NCBI GenBank assembly: GCA_027422505.1 | Contig: JAPQWV010000648.1 | Coordinates: 1-64,000 of the forward strand | Length of the DNA stretch: 64,000 nucleotides | Direction: 5' to 3' | Source of the DNA: Craterostigma plantagineum | Lineage: Eukaryota; Streptophyta; Magnoliopsida; Lamiales; Linderniaceae | Part shown: piece by piece, positions 9,826 through 20,212 of the stretch | How the letters are laid out: the number at the start of each line of letters is the position of its first letter | Numbering within the stretch: position 1 is the first letter of the stretch | The notes under the pieces: model-generated | What the model was told of the DNA's origin: nothing | Database searches by the model: none | The model's input: only the letters and a program-made list of their open reading frames with translations | Program-made: the position numbers and the translations under genes

Positions 9826-11653
9826 TAATATGACTTGTGTTGACTTGAGTGATATAAATATAAAAAATCCCTAGTCAAAATAAATGAGCGCTAGAGTGAA
9901 CCTAGTGAGAGTTGTCGAAATGGATCCTAGTTTGAGCATTAGGACTGTAGTTTGCTAGCAGGATTTGACGGCATAAAATCTTTTAAGTGTCTTGTAAATT
10001 TTTAGGTGTGACAATGATCGAGGCTAAATAATCGTCCCCATACTATTAATAAAATTAATATATATATATAATATAATAAAACAAAAAAATTATATATATA
10101 AATATTTCTGTTCGCATATTTTAATATGCAATCTTAACTTGCATTTATGCGGAATTGATTAAATGCGAATTTCTTGCTCATACCGTCACGCAATATTTTG
10201 GATACATGATTAGGGGACCATATCTAGGAGAAATTATCTAAATTGCGTACTACATGTTTGGTACTTGAAATTGATTCTATATGCTTTCATGCTAAATCAA
10301 TTTTCGGTGCACAATTTGAGGGGGAGCATTTACAAAAATTTATGCCTTAAGCTCCAAACTATTTTGATGATCTTTCTCTAAGTGTTACAGAATAAATGAG
10401 GAAGACTTCACGAATTGATCTCGACTTGGAGTACACGGCATTGGTTCGAATTTTGGATGGTTAAATGCTTGGATCGTAACGTGTTTTGTGATTTTGAATT
10501 TAACCAACTTATATTGAAAATGTTTCAGGGGGGCCTAACATAGAAAATTGCTTCCAAAGTTAACTCTAATATTCTCGATATTTTTTCTCTTATTACAGAT
10601 TCACAGATGATGTCACTGTTCTGAAATTACATTTAATTACATATACTTTCATACATAGGGGAGCAATTATGTGGTTTTTACTTAAAATTAGAGTCAATCT
10701 GAAAAACTTCGAAAAACTTACTATCGCAAAAGTTGGGCGAATTTAGTAATTTTCAATTGCAGTTTCTCGAGCGAAAATCGATTTGGGAACAAATGTTAAT
10801 TTTCGCTCCAAATTTGTCGAGCGAAAATCAAATAGGGACCCAATGAGCCTGAAGCATTTGCGAACTTAAAAAGTCCAATAAGCCCAATTTGACACAATAA
10901 CGTTTGCAGTCGAAAAATCCCTAAATACACGTGTAAACTCTTAATCGCAAATTCATCTGTCAAAAATTTTTATCTCGCCAAAACCCTTGCCAAATGACGT
11001 AAACAATCTCCTTAAAAAAATCCTAAATCTTTCAACTGATTTTCGTCTTTTTAAGGTAGATTCGACATCCTTTAGGCGATTGCGTGTGCTTAAACTCTAT
11101 TTGCGTCTACAATTTGCAATTTTTTGCCAGATTTGATGATATAGTTCGTGTGTCTGTAACTGCTAAGCCTCGAGGCTATTTTGTGCGAATTAAACATGTT
11201 TCTGTGTTTCAGATGAGGTTAGATTTTAGCACACTGATGGTGTAGATTTTCGATACTCTACGTTTTAGAGCTAAAATCTAAGTCTCGGCAAAATTGGGTT
11301 TTGAACGTTTGAAGGCGTCGAAGAACTTTTTCGATCGCAAATAGTTTCAATTGAATTTTAATTTGATTGAGATACTGTTTGCAGCGTAAACGTTTTTCGA
11401 TCGCTAAAATTTGACTTAGTCGTTAAAGACAATTGACGCAGGTTGCAAATTTTCGACCAAACTTACATAAACCTTATATGCTTATGTCGAAAATTTCATT
11501 TTCTCTTCAATAATTCATTTCGTAGACATATGTGCCAATTCATGATTTCAAATGTGAATGCAATAATGTGATTCATTACTACGGATTGATAAATTCAAAT
11601 TTCGACTCAAATAAAATTTTTTGAGCTAATGATTTGTTTTTCTAAATTGTCAG
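9826..11653 (+). other. Long non-coding post-pol region of element A (possible intron)
   Basis: About 1.8 kb without a convincing frame. The left part (9880-10200) is homologous to the inverted M sequence at 15615-15961. It holds an AT dinucleotide-rich tract (about 10045-10100), a PPT-like GAGGGGGAG at 10318-10326 and repeated TCGAGCGAAAATC stretches (about 10765-10830). It begins with GTAAAT and ends TTGTCAG just before the ATG at 11654, so an intron is possible but unproved. From 10412 onward it is duplicated at 22301-23542. Confidence 0.5.
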
Positions 11654-12555
11654 ATGGCAAACTTTCCAGCTTATGACCACATCTATTATCATAACTTGTA
11701 CCTAAGCGTACCAGACACTAACTACCAGCTCGACACGACCACCTTTCCGTGCCCTGACGAGATAATAGCGTAAATCCTCCAAGGTCATCCCCTCTGGCAT
11801 GCTCTTACGGTGACGGCCTCAGTACCGATCTTCAGCAATTTTGGAGGATGATAAAAAACCTCATAGTTGACGGCACATACAGATTCACTACGTGATTGGG
11901 ACGAGGCACATCAGCTTCAGCAAAGATGATACCGTCCGCCGCTCACAAAGCTTGCCCAAGTTCATAGCAACGGCACCCTCATCCATTGAAGACATTGTTT
12001 GGAATTATCAACTAATGTCTTTCGCCAAAGCATGCAGGCTTCGACAAAGGAAACGACCACATCCTCAGAATCTTATACGGGACTATGTTCTCGCGAAATT
12101 ACGATTTTGCTCAACTGATCTAGAATGACTTAGCTGAACAGATCAGACAACGAGAGAACAAGAGGTCGAAGAATGTGCAGTACGCCCGGTGGTTCTCTGT
12201 TATTATTAGACAATTCAGGAGATGTACGAGCAGAGGATCCCTCGTCTACCTCCTGGAGGGAATTACCAACCACCGTGGCTAAAATTCTTCCACAACCCAA
12301 AGCTGACGGATTTGGACCAGTCGTCCATGGCCATGCCGTTCGAGCTGTTGCAGCTTGCCGATCCCTCGAGAGCCGAATACCAAAGATTCTGCCGGGACAA
12401 TCATCTCACCGAACAGGTGATCAGAGGGCCCCCGACATACTTCCATGATAGATCAGGTGGCCGGGGAGCTAGAACAGGAGCCTTCAACTCAGGACGTGCA
12501 ACTACCTGATGAAGATGCCACGTTGATTGATGCAGTGGCAGAAGAGTTGCTTCTC
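11654..12555 (+). pseudogene. Second part of Sirevirus post-pol ORF, element A (unit 1)
   Basis: A degraded coding region starts at ATGGCAAAC (MANFPAYDHIYYHNL). It includes IGTRHISFSKDDTVRR (about 11892-11940), the open frame with SSIEDIVWNYQL (about 11970-12010), and MYEQRIPRLPPGG...PPWLKFFHNPKLT with PFELLQLADPSRAEYQRF (12222-12400). Stops and frame changes occur at about 11771, 12126 and 12200. It lies downstream of pol in the element's own direction. The remaining part of this ORF type is seen in C and M. It ends at an inversion junction near 12555, where the sequence switches to minus-strand M. No family function is known to me. Sirevirus post-pol ORFs are usually called env-like, yet no membrane segment is evident here. 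Confidence 0.6.
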
Positions 12556-12866
12556 TGCTGATCCCAGTGAGAGATCCCTCTGTGCTCGAACTCGTTCAAC
12601 TTCTTGACTTTGTCCGGTGACCTCCAAATGTGTTCTTGAACTTCATCAAGGAAGGGAATCTCAATTCTAGTATTTTTCCACGGCGTGTCGATTCGAATGG
12701 TCCCTGGCATTTGTCTTGTAGGGGAAACCACTCGTTGTGCAATAAGCTGTGATAGCCCTTGGGGAATATGTTCATGGTCTTCGCCTTCCTGAAGATCTTC
12801 GTCTTCTATCAGGACTAGGTCCATCAGAGCTGCTTGAAGAAAATGTCGAACTTCCTTGAGTTATTG
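12556..12866 (-). pseudogene. Middle part of post-pol ORF of inverted element M (unit 1)
   Basis: On the minus strand, MDLVLIEDEDLQEGEDHEH (from 12824) through QEHIWRSPDKVKKLNEFEHRG to SHWDQQ (about 12560) matches the plus-strand C sequence at about 36860-37130 (DLVRIEDEKLQEGVDHEQ and SYWDQ). It is therefore the same ORF in opposite orientation. It is open over about 90 codons. Upstream (right) it is cut by the LTR of the CRM-like element at 12867, with TATTG at 12862-12866 as possible target site. Downstream (left) it meets element A at the inversion junction. Confidence 0.72.
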
Positions 12867-13573
12867 TGATGTGAACGAGTAAAATCCGAAGCAAGCTAAG
12901 TTGAAGATTCAAATAACGATCGGGCCCGTAACAAGATTTCGAGCAAAGAACTTCAAAGAAAAACTTAACACGCTCATATTAAAGGTTCTTAAAGAAGAGA
13001 AGATCATGTTCATAGCAACTCAGAATAAAGAGGGTCAGAATATAAATTTCATGAACTTGATCGGGGCAGAAATGACAATTTTGGAAAGTTCATGTACTAA
13101 AGTGCAGTTATCGAAGAATTGAAGGACCAAGATGCAATTTTCGTCCTTGGACCAGAGCTGAACGAGATTTGCAAGATTTTCATATTCAAACTAATTAGAT
13201 ATTTACTTAGTAAGATTATCCTAGATTTTCACTTAAATATCTATTAATTTGTTATTATTCTATTTCTATATTTAGCCAGATCCTACTAGTATAAATAGGT
13301 CTTGTTCCTCATTAGAGAGAACCAACTTCGATATATATAATTTCGAGTATCTTTATTGAATCTCTTCGAGTCTTTGTTACTCTTTCGTTCGACGTTCGAA
13401 CATCGTCTATCTCTTGCAAAAGCAGTGTGTTGTGAGAATAGATCTGAGACTTACGGCTTTACACATCCGTTCGTGGCGTCTTTCTATCCATCAAGTGTTC
13501 CCTACGTTGCGATCGACGCCGTGCAACTTTGAGATTCGGGGTCTCGGGTGAAATAGATTGGGGTTCCTTATCA
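12867..13573 (+). repeat. 5' LTR of a CRM-like Ty3-gypsy element (unit 1)
   Basis: This 707-bp LTR starts TGATGTGAAC and ends CCTTATCA, and an initiator Met-tRNA primer site follows two bases later. A TATA box TATAAATA is at 13290-13297, with a plausible transcript start about 30 bases later. The TGAT...ATCA termini resemble those of CRM-type chromoviruses. The element has no 3' LTR here. Confidence 0.8.
13290..13297 (+). promoter_or_regulatory. TATA box in CRM-like LTR (unit 1)
   Basis: TATAAATA sits in the right half of the LTR, where the Pol II promoter of an LTR retrotransposon is expected. The same box is at 25179-25186 in unit 2. Confidence 0.6.
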
Positions 13574-13575
13574 AG

Positions 13576-13588
13576 TGGTATCAGAGCC
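13576..13588 (+). promoter_or_regulatory. Primer-binding site of the CRM-like element (unit 1)
   Basis: TGGTATCAGAGCC follows the LTR end by two bases and complements the initiator Met-tRNA 3' end. Confidence 0.92.
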
Positions 13589-14222
13589 TAATCCACGTTT
13601 GGTTCGTTATCTAAGTTCGTTCGAAGAAATCAAGAAGGTGCAACATCAACCTTTTGCGTAACAAAATCAGAGGTTTCTTCGTTCTTTATATTCTATTTTC
13701 TTCTCGTTCTTCAAAAAAACAAATCTGCAAAAAAAAAATAATAAAATCTCTGCCAAAAAAAAATCTGCGAAAAAAAGGAGAAAAAGAAAACAAATTCTGC
13801 GAAAAAAAAGAAAAAAATATATATTGCAGCAAAAAAAAGTAGTAAATTGCAGCAAAAAAAAAATCTGAAGAGAGATATCTATATATATCATATTATTCTT
13901 ATTTGGATTTCTTAGGGGCTACAACGCATCTTAGAAGTCGTTTCGATCAAGCACGAGTGGACGTATTCGATCAGGAAGACAAGAAGAGATTTTAAGGTCT
14001 GTCGAGTGAGCATATTTGTTGAGTGAAAAAAAAAGTGAGGGAGAGACAAAAAAAGAAAAAAAAAGAAAAAAAAAAAAAAAAGTAAAAAAAGAAAAAAAAG
14101 ATAAAGAAAGAAAGAAAAAAAATCAGACAGTATGTCAGACGGTTCCAAATCAGACAATAACGACATCGCCAATCCAAGTAATTGATTATTCGTGGAAGCA
14201 ATCACCGCGCGAGATGCAGTGA
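13589..14222 (+). other. Purine-rich leader of the CRM-like element (unit 1)
   Basis: A non-coding leader with long A-rich and AG-rich tracts (about 13716-13870 and 14028-14130). Their reverse complement gives phenylalanine-rich spurious frames. The two duplication units differ mainly in homopolymer length here, as expected from replication slippage. Confidence 0.7.
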
Positions 14223-15610
14223 ATGATGCAACAACAACTTGAGGCGATAAACGAGCGGATAAATCAAGTCGAGGCAGCCGCACAACATAGTCGCGGGGTT
14301 GAATTCAGACATTGCAGATTTAGTAGAGCTGCAACACTATGTGGAATTAGAAGAGCTGATACACTTAGCGGTAAAAATAGAGAGGCAGCTCAAGACGAGG
14401 GGCAACTCAAGGAATTCATGACTTTCTGAACAGTCCACGTGGAAGAGGAGCAATGATGCGGGAGAGTGGAATCAATTCAGACAACGTGGAGAAACGTCCA
14501 AGCCAAGTAGCTCGACGAGCGCAACGACGCCAATTGCAGCTGCAAGCACCCCGAAGAAGTTTGACGCTCCAGTGACAATAAACCGCGACATCAAGTGTTT
14601 TAGGTGTCAGGGCCTTGGGCATATCGCAAGCCAATGTCCGAACAAGAGAACTATGACGATGCTCGCTTCAGGGGAGGTAGTGACCGATGATGAAGATGTC
14701 GTCGAATTTGAAGAAACGGACGGCGATTTTGGGGGAAGAAGTTGAAATACCCACTAAACTTGTGTTGGTATCTCGTCATGCCTTGAACGCGCGAGTAGTT
14801 CAAGATGACCAGGAGCAACGTGAGAACATCTCCCACACACGATGCTACATTGGAGATAAGGTATGTAGTGTGATAATTGATGGAGAGAGTTGCACGAATG
14901 CAGCGAGCGTGGCATTGGTGAACAGATTGGCGCTTCCAACGACGAAACACCCACATCCATATCGACTCCAATGGTTTAATGACGGCGGGGATGTGCGAGT
15001 CTACAAGCAGGTTCTAATTTAATCCGCATTGGCAACTACGATGATTCGGTGCTTTGCGATGTTGCTCCAATGGACGCTGGACATATTCTACTGGGACGAC
15101 CGTGGAAGTTCGATCGGAGGGTAACACACGACGGTCACGCAAACAAGTACACCCTACGGCACAACAACCGCACCTACACTCTCAGACATCTTATACCAAG
15201 CCAAGTATATGAAGATCAAATTAAATTGCAAAAAGAAAAGGAGAGAGTTGATCAATTAAAGTGAGAAAAAGAAACGAGAGATCTTGAGAGATCAAATGAG
15301 GTAAAATCAGAGCGTGAAAATAACGAGGGAAATGTCGGGGGAAGTGAAAAAAATAAGTTTAAGGACAAGCATACTATATTGGCAAGGATGAGCGATGTGA
15401 GGAAAGCTTACTATTCTTCACAGCCGATAATTTTACTCGTCTATAAAGAGGTCATTTTATTAGCTAACCAGTCAGGCAAGGGGCTACACTTGACCGTTGA
15501 TTCTTTATTGCATGAATTCAAGGATGTGCTCGTTCAAGACATGCCAATTGGACTACCCCCTATTAGGGGAATAGAGCATCAGATTGACTTTGTGCCTGGG
15601 CAGAATGTAC
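14223..15610 (+). pseudogene. gag-pol: gag and protease of CRM-like gypsy element, truncated and deleted (unit 1)
   Basis: The N-terminus MMQQQLEAINERINQVEAA starts at 14223. It is followed at once by the breakpoint of a 523-bp internal deletion (compare unit 2 at 26186-26708) that removes most of the Gag core and shifts the frame. Downstream are the VELQHYVELEELIHLAVKIE stretch (about 14325-14385), the CCHC knuckle CFRCQGLGHIASQC at 14596-14637, and a protease-like segment VIIDGESCTN (about 14870-14900). Then comes HILLGRPWKFDRRVTHDG (about 15080-15135) and the pre-RT phrase GLPPIRGIEHQIDFVPG (about 15550-15600). The sequence then passes into M, so RT, RNase H, integrase and 3' LTR are absent. 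This wording is typical of CRM-type chromovirus polyproteins. Confidence 0.82.
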
Positions 15611-15966
15611 GAAAAATAACAAAATATCGCTTTTAATCGATTTGGCATAGATGCAAATAAAAAATTCATATTAAAATTTGCGATTTATCTTTATATGTCT
15701 ACGATTATTTTTTATTTACTATAAATTTTTATTATTTTTTTTTTAAAATTTTCATAACATGTAATAGAAAGAAAAGAAAAAAATTCAAGAACTAATAATA
15801 TTATTTTTAGTATGATGTCAGATTATTTTGCTTCGATCATTGTCACGTCTAAAGTTTCACAAGACACTTGCCATGATCAAATGCCGTTAAGTCACGTCAG
15901 CAAACTATAGTCCTTAGTTCAAAGTGTGATCCATTTCGACAACTCTCACTAGGTTCACTCTAACGC
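15611..15966 (-). other. Non-coding post-pol region of inverted element M (unit 1)
   Basis: The reverse complement aligns with element A at about 9880-10200, for example GAGTGAACCTAGTGAGAGTTG and the TTTGCAT...ATGC region. It is therefore the same part of a Sirevirus in the opposite direction. The boundary with the CRM-like fragment is around 15610. AACGC at 15962-15966 is the left target-site copy of the solo LTR. Confidence 0.7.
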
Positions 15967-17747
15967 TGTGGCGACCCTACTTTCCTAACTAGGATTAGTG
16001 GCGGATTTCCGCAACGTAAGCCGCGGAAGGCCCGTCTAATTAAAACTTTTTCCTAAAATAATATACACTAATATAAAAATACGTCTACATCGTTATCTCT
16101 GTACACGGGCCGAAGCCCCAAAAATATCAAAAGAACAAATCCTACAGACGCTCCACAGGTCTTCATCCATGTACCACACCGCCCTCAAAAGTCCGTGGAG
16201 CACCGCCACCAGCCGCCTCAGTCACGATGCGTATCAGCGTCGGACTCAGTACCTACAACACGTAAACACTGAGCACTTTGCCCAGTAGGTAAATAAAATG
16301 CATGTATGCAAGTGTGCACTCAAACCCAATCCCAATATCTCACAACTTGATATGATGCACACTCTTTCTTTTCCCACATTCCTATTTCACACAAGACAGG
16401 GCCCTAGGTTAGGCTCGACACCCTCGCGTGCAAAGACTACTGGGAGGCCACCCCCAAGTCTTTGTATGATATAATTATCACATCTCGAAATCTTTCTATA
16501 ATAACATCGAAACTTAGGAATATTATCATTATATATTATATATTAAATAAATATCGAGAATTGAAATGTCGAAATCCTTAAAATGTCGAGACCCTAACAT
16601 AATGTCGAGATCCATTCTGTGATAAATGTCGAAGCCTATAGAATGTCGATATCTAAGATATATCTCGAAGTCGAAATCTCTTGGTAAACATCTCGACATT
16701 ATCTCAGTAAAGCATCTCGACATCTTATTGATATGTAGCTCGACATCTTAGTATTGCATCTCGAATTCTTTATATGTCTTATCAAATCTCGACATTTCAA
16801 CTTACTAAATAACTTTTATTAATACATCTCGACATCTACATATAGTATCTTTCTATGATACATTTCGACACATGATAGATCTTGAAATCATTAACAATGG
16901 CCAATCGCAATATTTTGTTGGGAAGTAAATGTCGAACTCGTTACACAATGTCGAGATCTCTTATCGAGATCTTATTATATCGATATTTCATTCGACATTT
17001 TTACTGAATACGTCTAGAGATCTTCTGAAATCATTTTTGAATATACTAAGTCTAGAAATCGGTATGGTTTAAAAGCATCAGATGGCTTAGGAGGTATATC
17101 ATACACCTAATTTACCCAAAACTCACATCCCGTCACTTAATACTTACGATGTTAAGTTTCAAAGTTTCTAAGTCTTCTAAACCTAGTAAATTCTGAACTT
17201 CGTTATGATTATCATGAAATCAAATACCGACATGTATATCGAAAGCATGTATTAAGCATGTATATTAATTAAGTTTGAAGTTCTTGGCATACCGTAAATT
17301 GTTGAGTGCTTACACTCGTGAGAAATTCCTCCCTTCTCTAGTTGTTCTCCTTGTGTTTCACTATTCTTCAGTTGAGGATTTTTCTTTTCTTTGATTCTTG
17401 ATATAACGTGCATATTAGATAAGTGCTAGATTATCTTGAACTTATAATTGATGTGACAAGTTGATGGTAACGTTAAGTTACCTTGAGCATAGGTAAGGTT
17501 ATCAATCTTATCTATTTAAAACTCTTGGGCCTTTATTAAGTATTAAATGCAATCCATTAGTGTGTTGGGCTTTATTCACTTAGCTAGTATAGCCCAATAT
17601 AAACCCTAGCTAATTATTTGTAAATTTCGAAATTATTTATTTATTTATTTATTTATTATTTTTTTTCCAAACCTCCTAATTCACGAAATTAGAAAATTCA
17701 AAAGTGATTAAATCAAAATCCCGTATTAACATTTTACGGGTATTACA
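15967..17747 (-). mobile_element. Solo LTR, Tekay/Del-like Ty3-gypsy (unit 1)
   Basis: A 1781-bp unit that reads on the minus strand TGTAATACCCG...GGGTCGCCACA. It is flanked by AACGC (15962-15966) and AGCGC (17748-17752), a 5-bp target duplication with one substitution. The interrupted M sequence rejoins at AGCGC in element A (about 9884-9895, GAGCGCTAGAG). No PBS, PPT or coding region is present, so it is an LTR-LTR recombination remnant. The ends resemble those of the Tekay-like element at 37831 (TGTAGCACCCG...GCGCGACA). It holds a cluster of ATGTCGAGAT-type motifs at about 16480-17000. Confidence 0.85.
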
Positions 17748-17752
17748 AGCGC

Positions 17753-18045
17753 TCATTTAGTTTTACCTTCGAATTATTATATTTATATCACTCAAATCAA
17801 CACAAGCAATATTGAGTCAATTTACCTGTGATCAATGCGCTTTTAACCATTTCATCTATGCGAAAGACCATCAAATTTGGAATCAAATGAACTTTGAAGG
17901 ATTTTAGTTTGGCTCTGACTTAGAAGGGAAGGAATATTTTTTGGGTAAAGTGAGCTTTGCGTCGTCTTCCTTTTCTTCGTCGATCTCCTTCTTTCGGCAT
18001 TTTTCTCTTATCTTTTTGTCATTCTCATCCTTTAATTTTTTTTTG
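17753..18045 (-). pseudogene. Post-pol ORF N-terminal part of inverted element M (unit 1)
   Basis: Minus-strand reading gives KLKDENDKKIREKCRKKEID and then DDAKLTLPKKYSFPSKSEPN with a stop at about 17904. This matches A at 9620-9720. Downstream, another frame stays open through DEMVKSALIT up to a CAG|GTAAAT donor-like site, as in A. The right edge (about 18045) is an inversion junction directly against plus-strand gag of element C. Confidence 0.6.
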
Positions 18046-18047
18046 TT

Positions 18048-20212
18048 AGGCCTCCTTCTCCTTAGAGTCGGAAGAAGAGTCAGACTCTGACATTGAGCCA
18101 AACATGAAAGCTCTAAGAAAGCAGTTGGCTCTAATTGAAAAAATGATGAGTAAGAAGTACTTCAAAAAGAAGTCTTCAACCTCAGCCAACAGACTTCGGA
18201 CTACAAGCTCTAAAAACAAAGTACCTGCACCAGAGAGCTCCGAAGTCAAGAACCCAAAAGAGGCTAATAAATGCTTCAACTGTGGCAAGCCAGGTCACTT
18301 TGCCAGAGAGAGCACTCTTCCAAAGAAGAGAGATGCCAACTACTACTCCAGGAAGCTCCAATTGACTAAACAGAAGGAAGCTGGAGTAGCTCTCATGGCC
18401 GAACAAGACCAATGGCTCGAGGACACGTCGAGTTCTGAAGAAGAGAATTTAGCCCTCATGGCCCGTCTCGACAATGAATTGGACGCCGAAACATCCAATC
18501 GGACGGACGAAGACAACGCATCCACCTCGTCAAAAGAGGTAGTCTCTTCTTCCACATTATTGACCATGTTAGAATCGTACAAAATAGAATACCTAACATG
18601 AAACATGAGCAGAAATGTATAAAGGAAGTAGAAGACAAATTGTCTAGTTCATCTAAGACAGAGCAGTATAGTGTGAAGATTAAAGAATTGGAGGATAGGC
18701 TAGCAATAACTATAATTGTTTGGTTAGGAATCTCAACGAGAAAGCGACCCTCAATTGTAGGATAACAAAAGCTACCACTACGATTACTAACTTAGAAGCC
18801 CAATTAGAAGAATCAAATGCAAAAGTTAATAAACTTGGTGTAGAATTAGATGCCTGTCAAGTCTCCAAAATTACAATAGAAATTAACTATGCTCTTTTAG
18901 GGGAAGAACGAAATAAGTTTTTGTACTAACGTTAAAAAGTTAGAAGATCTTCTTGTTAGAAGGGGACAGACTGAACAGACAATATTTTTAAATCAACCCA
19001 TGGACTTAGAATTTTATGATTATAAATTCCGCTTAGGCTTGGAGAACCCACGGTATTTTTCAAAAGTTGATTGTAAGCAAGTTTACGACATTCCATGGGT
19101 TTAGGATTAAGAGATCTTATGGTTTTTACTAATGCTAAAGAAATAGACGCTTTAGAAGAAACCAAAAGAAAAGCCAAGACTAGGGTTGAAATTCCCTTCT
19201 CCTACACCGAATTGAATCAAAGCTACAACATTAGGGAACTTCCCAAAGGTTGGAGTCCTGAGTCAATTAAACTACCCGAAGATCTTCCTATTAAAGAAGA
19301 AGCACAAAATCATCATTCTGAAAATTCTCTCTACATACCACCTATTAGAAAAATAGAGGAGTTAAGAGGCTCATTAGAAATAGAAAGAGAGAATTTTGAA
19401 GCTGAAAAGAAAAAGTTCCTAGAAGAGATTGAGAATCTCAAAGCTTCTTCAACATCCCAAGTTATTTCGCACGCTATGCCAAAAAGCGTGAAAATTGAAA
19501 AAGCGCCTTCAGTAGATCATAAACGTATTCTTAGAAGTGCTAAGCCTAACACTATTTCATCTACATCTACAGGGAGCGTAGGGCCAGCACTAGATACGAA
19601 AGCGTGGGTGTCTAGAATAAAAATAGAGAAGAAGTCAATAGATTTGAATGTTTCCAATATCGTTTTTCTGCAAAAATAAAAGAGCCATTTCCTCGTTTCT
19701 AATAATGTCTTCTACACACTCCCTCAAACCAATCACATTTAGAAGCACTAATTTCGAAATAGGCACCACATCAAAAACAAAAATTAATAATTCTAAGACA
19801 AATGCATCTAGGATGACACGTAGGAAACAAGATCCAGCCATAAAGAAAGCATATGGCGCTATACATGCTTGTTCTCACCTAAGGTATCCCGTTAAGATTG
19901 AATTCCCCAAGCACCTTAGGAGACTATCCAATGAAAAGATCTTTTCCTCACTCAAGCCTACTCGTGCATTTGCTCGTGCTGAAATCAAATTCCCTGCCAG
20001 GTTCAACCCACTTGGGTTCCTAAAACAACTCCTAAGAGACAAAAGCCATAAAGGCTAAGTCTCCTAAAGCAAAACCCAAAGTTACTTCCTCAAAGGCAAC
20101 TTGGGTCGCTAAAGTTCCTATCGATAATAACTTAGGAACCATATCTGAACCAAAATCTAAATATGCTAATCTGAGAAGACCCATTTTTAAGTGGGTACCT
20201 AAAGCTCTCTAA
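18048..20212 (+). pseudogene. gag: gag of Sirevirus-like element C, 5'-truncated (unit 1)
   Basis: The sequence enters gag about halfway, at SESEEESDSDIEPNMKALRKQL (about 18060-18120). The 5' LTR, leader and N-terminal Gag are missing at the inversion junction. The knuckle reads CFNCGKPGHFARES (18272-18313), so the last zinc ligand is Ser instead of Cys; unit 2 has the same change. The following charged, coiled-coil-like region (LNEKATLNCRITKATTTITNLEAQ, 18720-18930) and SYNIRELPKGWSPESIKL (about 19220-19280) match A and D. Frame changes occur near 18600, 18700, 18925, 19100 and 19680. The gag stop is TAA at 20210-20212. Confidence 0.85.

Noticed and set aside
13667..14201. Phenylalanine- and leucine-rich minus-strand frames that look like membrane proteins (also 25575-26204)
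   Set aside because: They are the reverse complement of A-rich tracts in the CRM-like leader; there is no conservation beyond the homopolymers.
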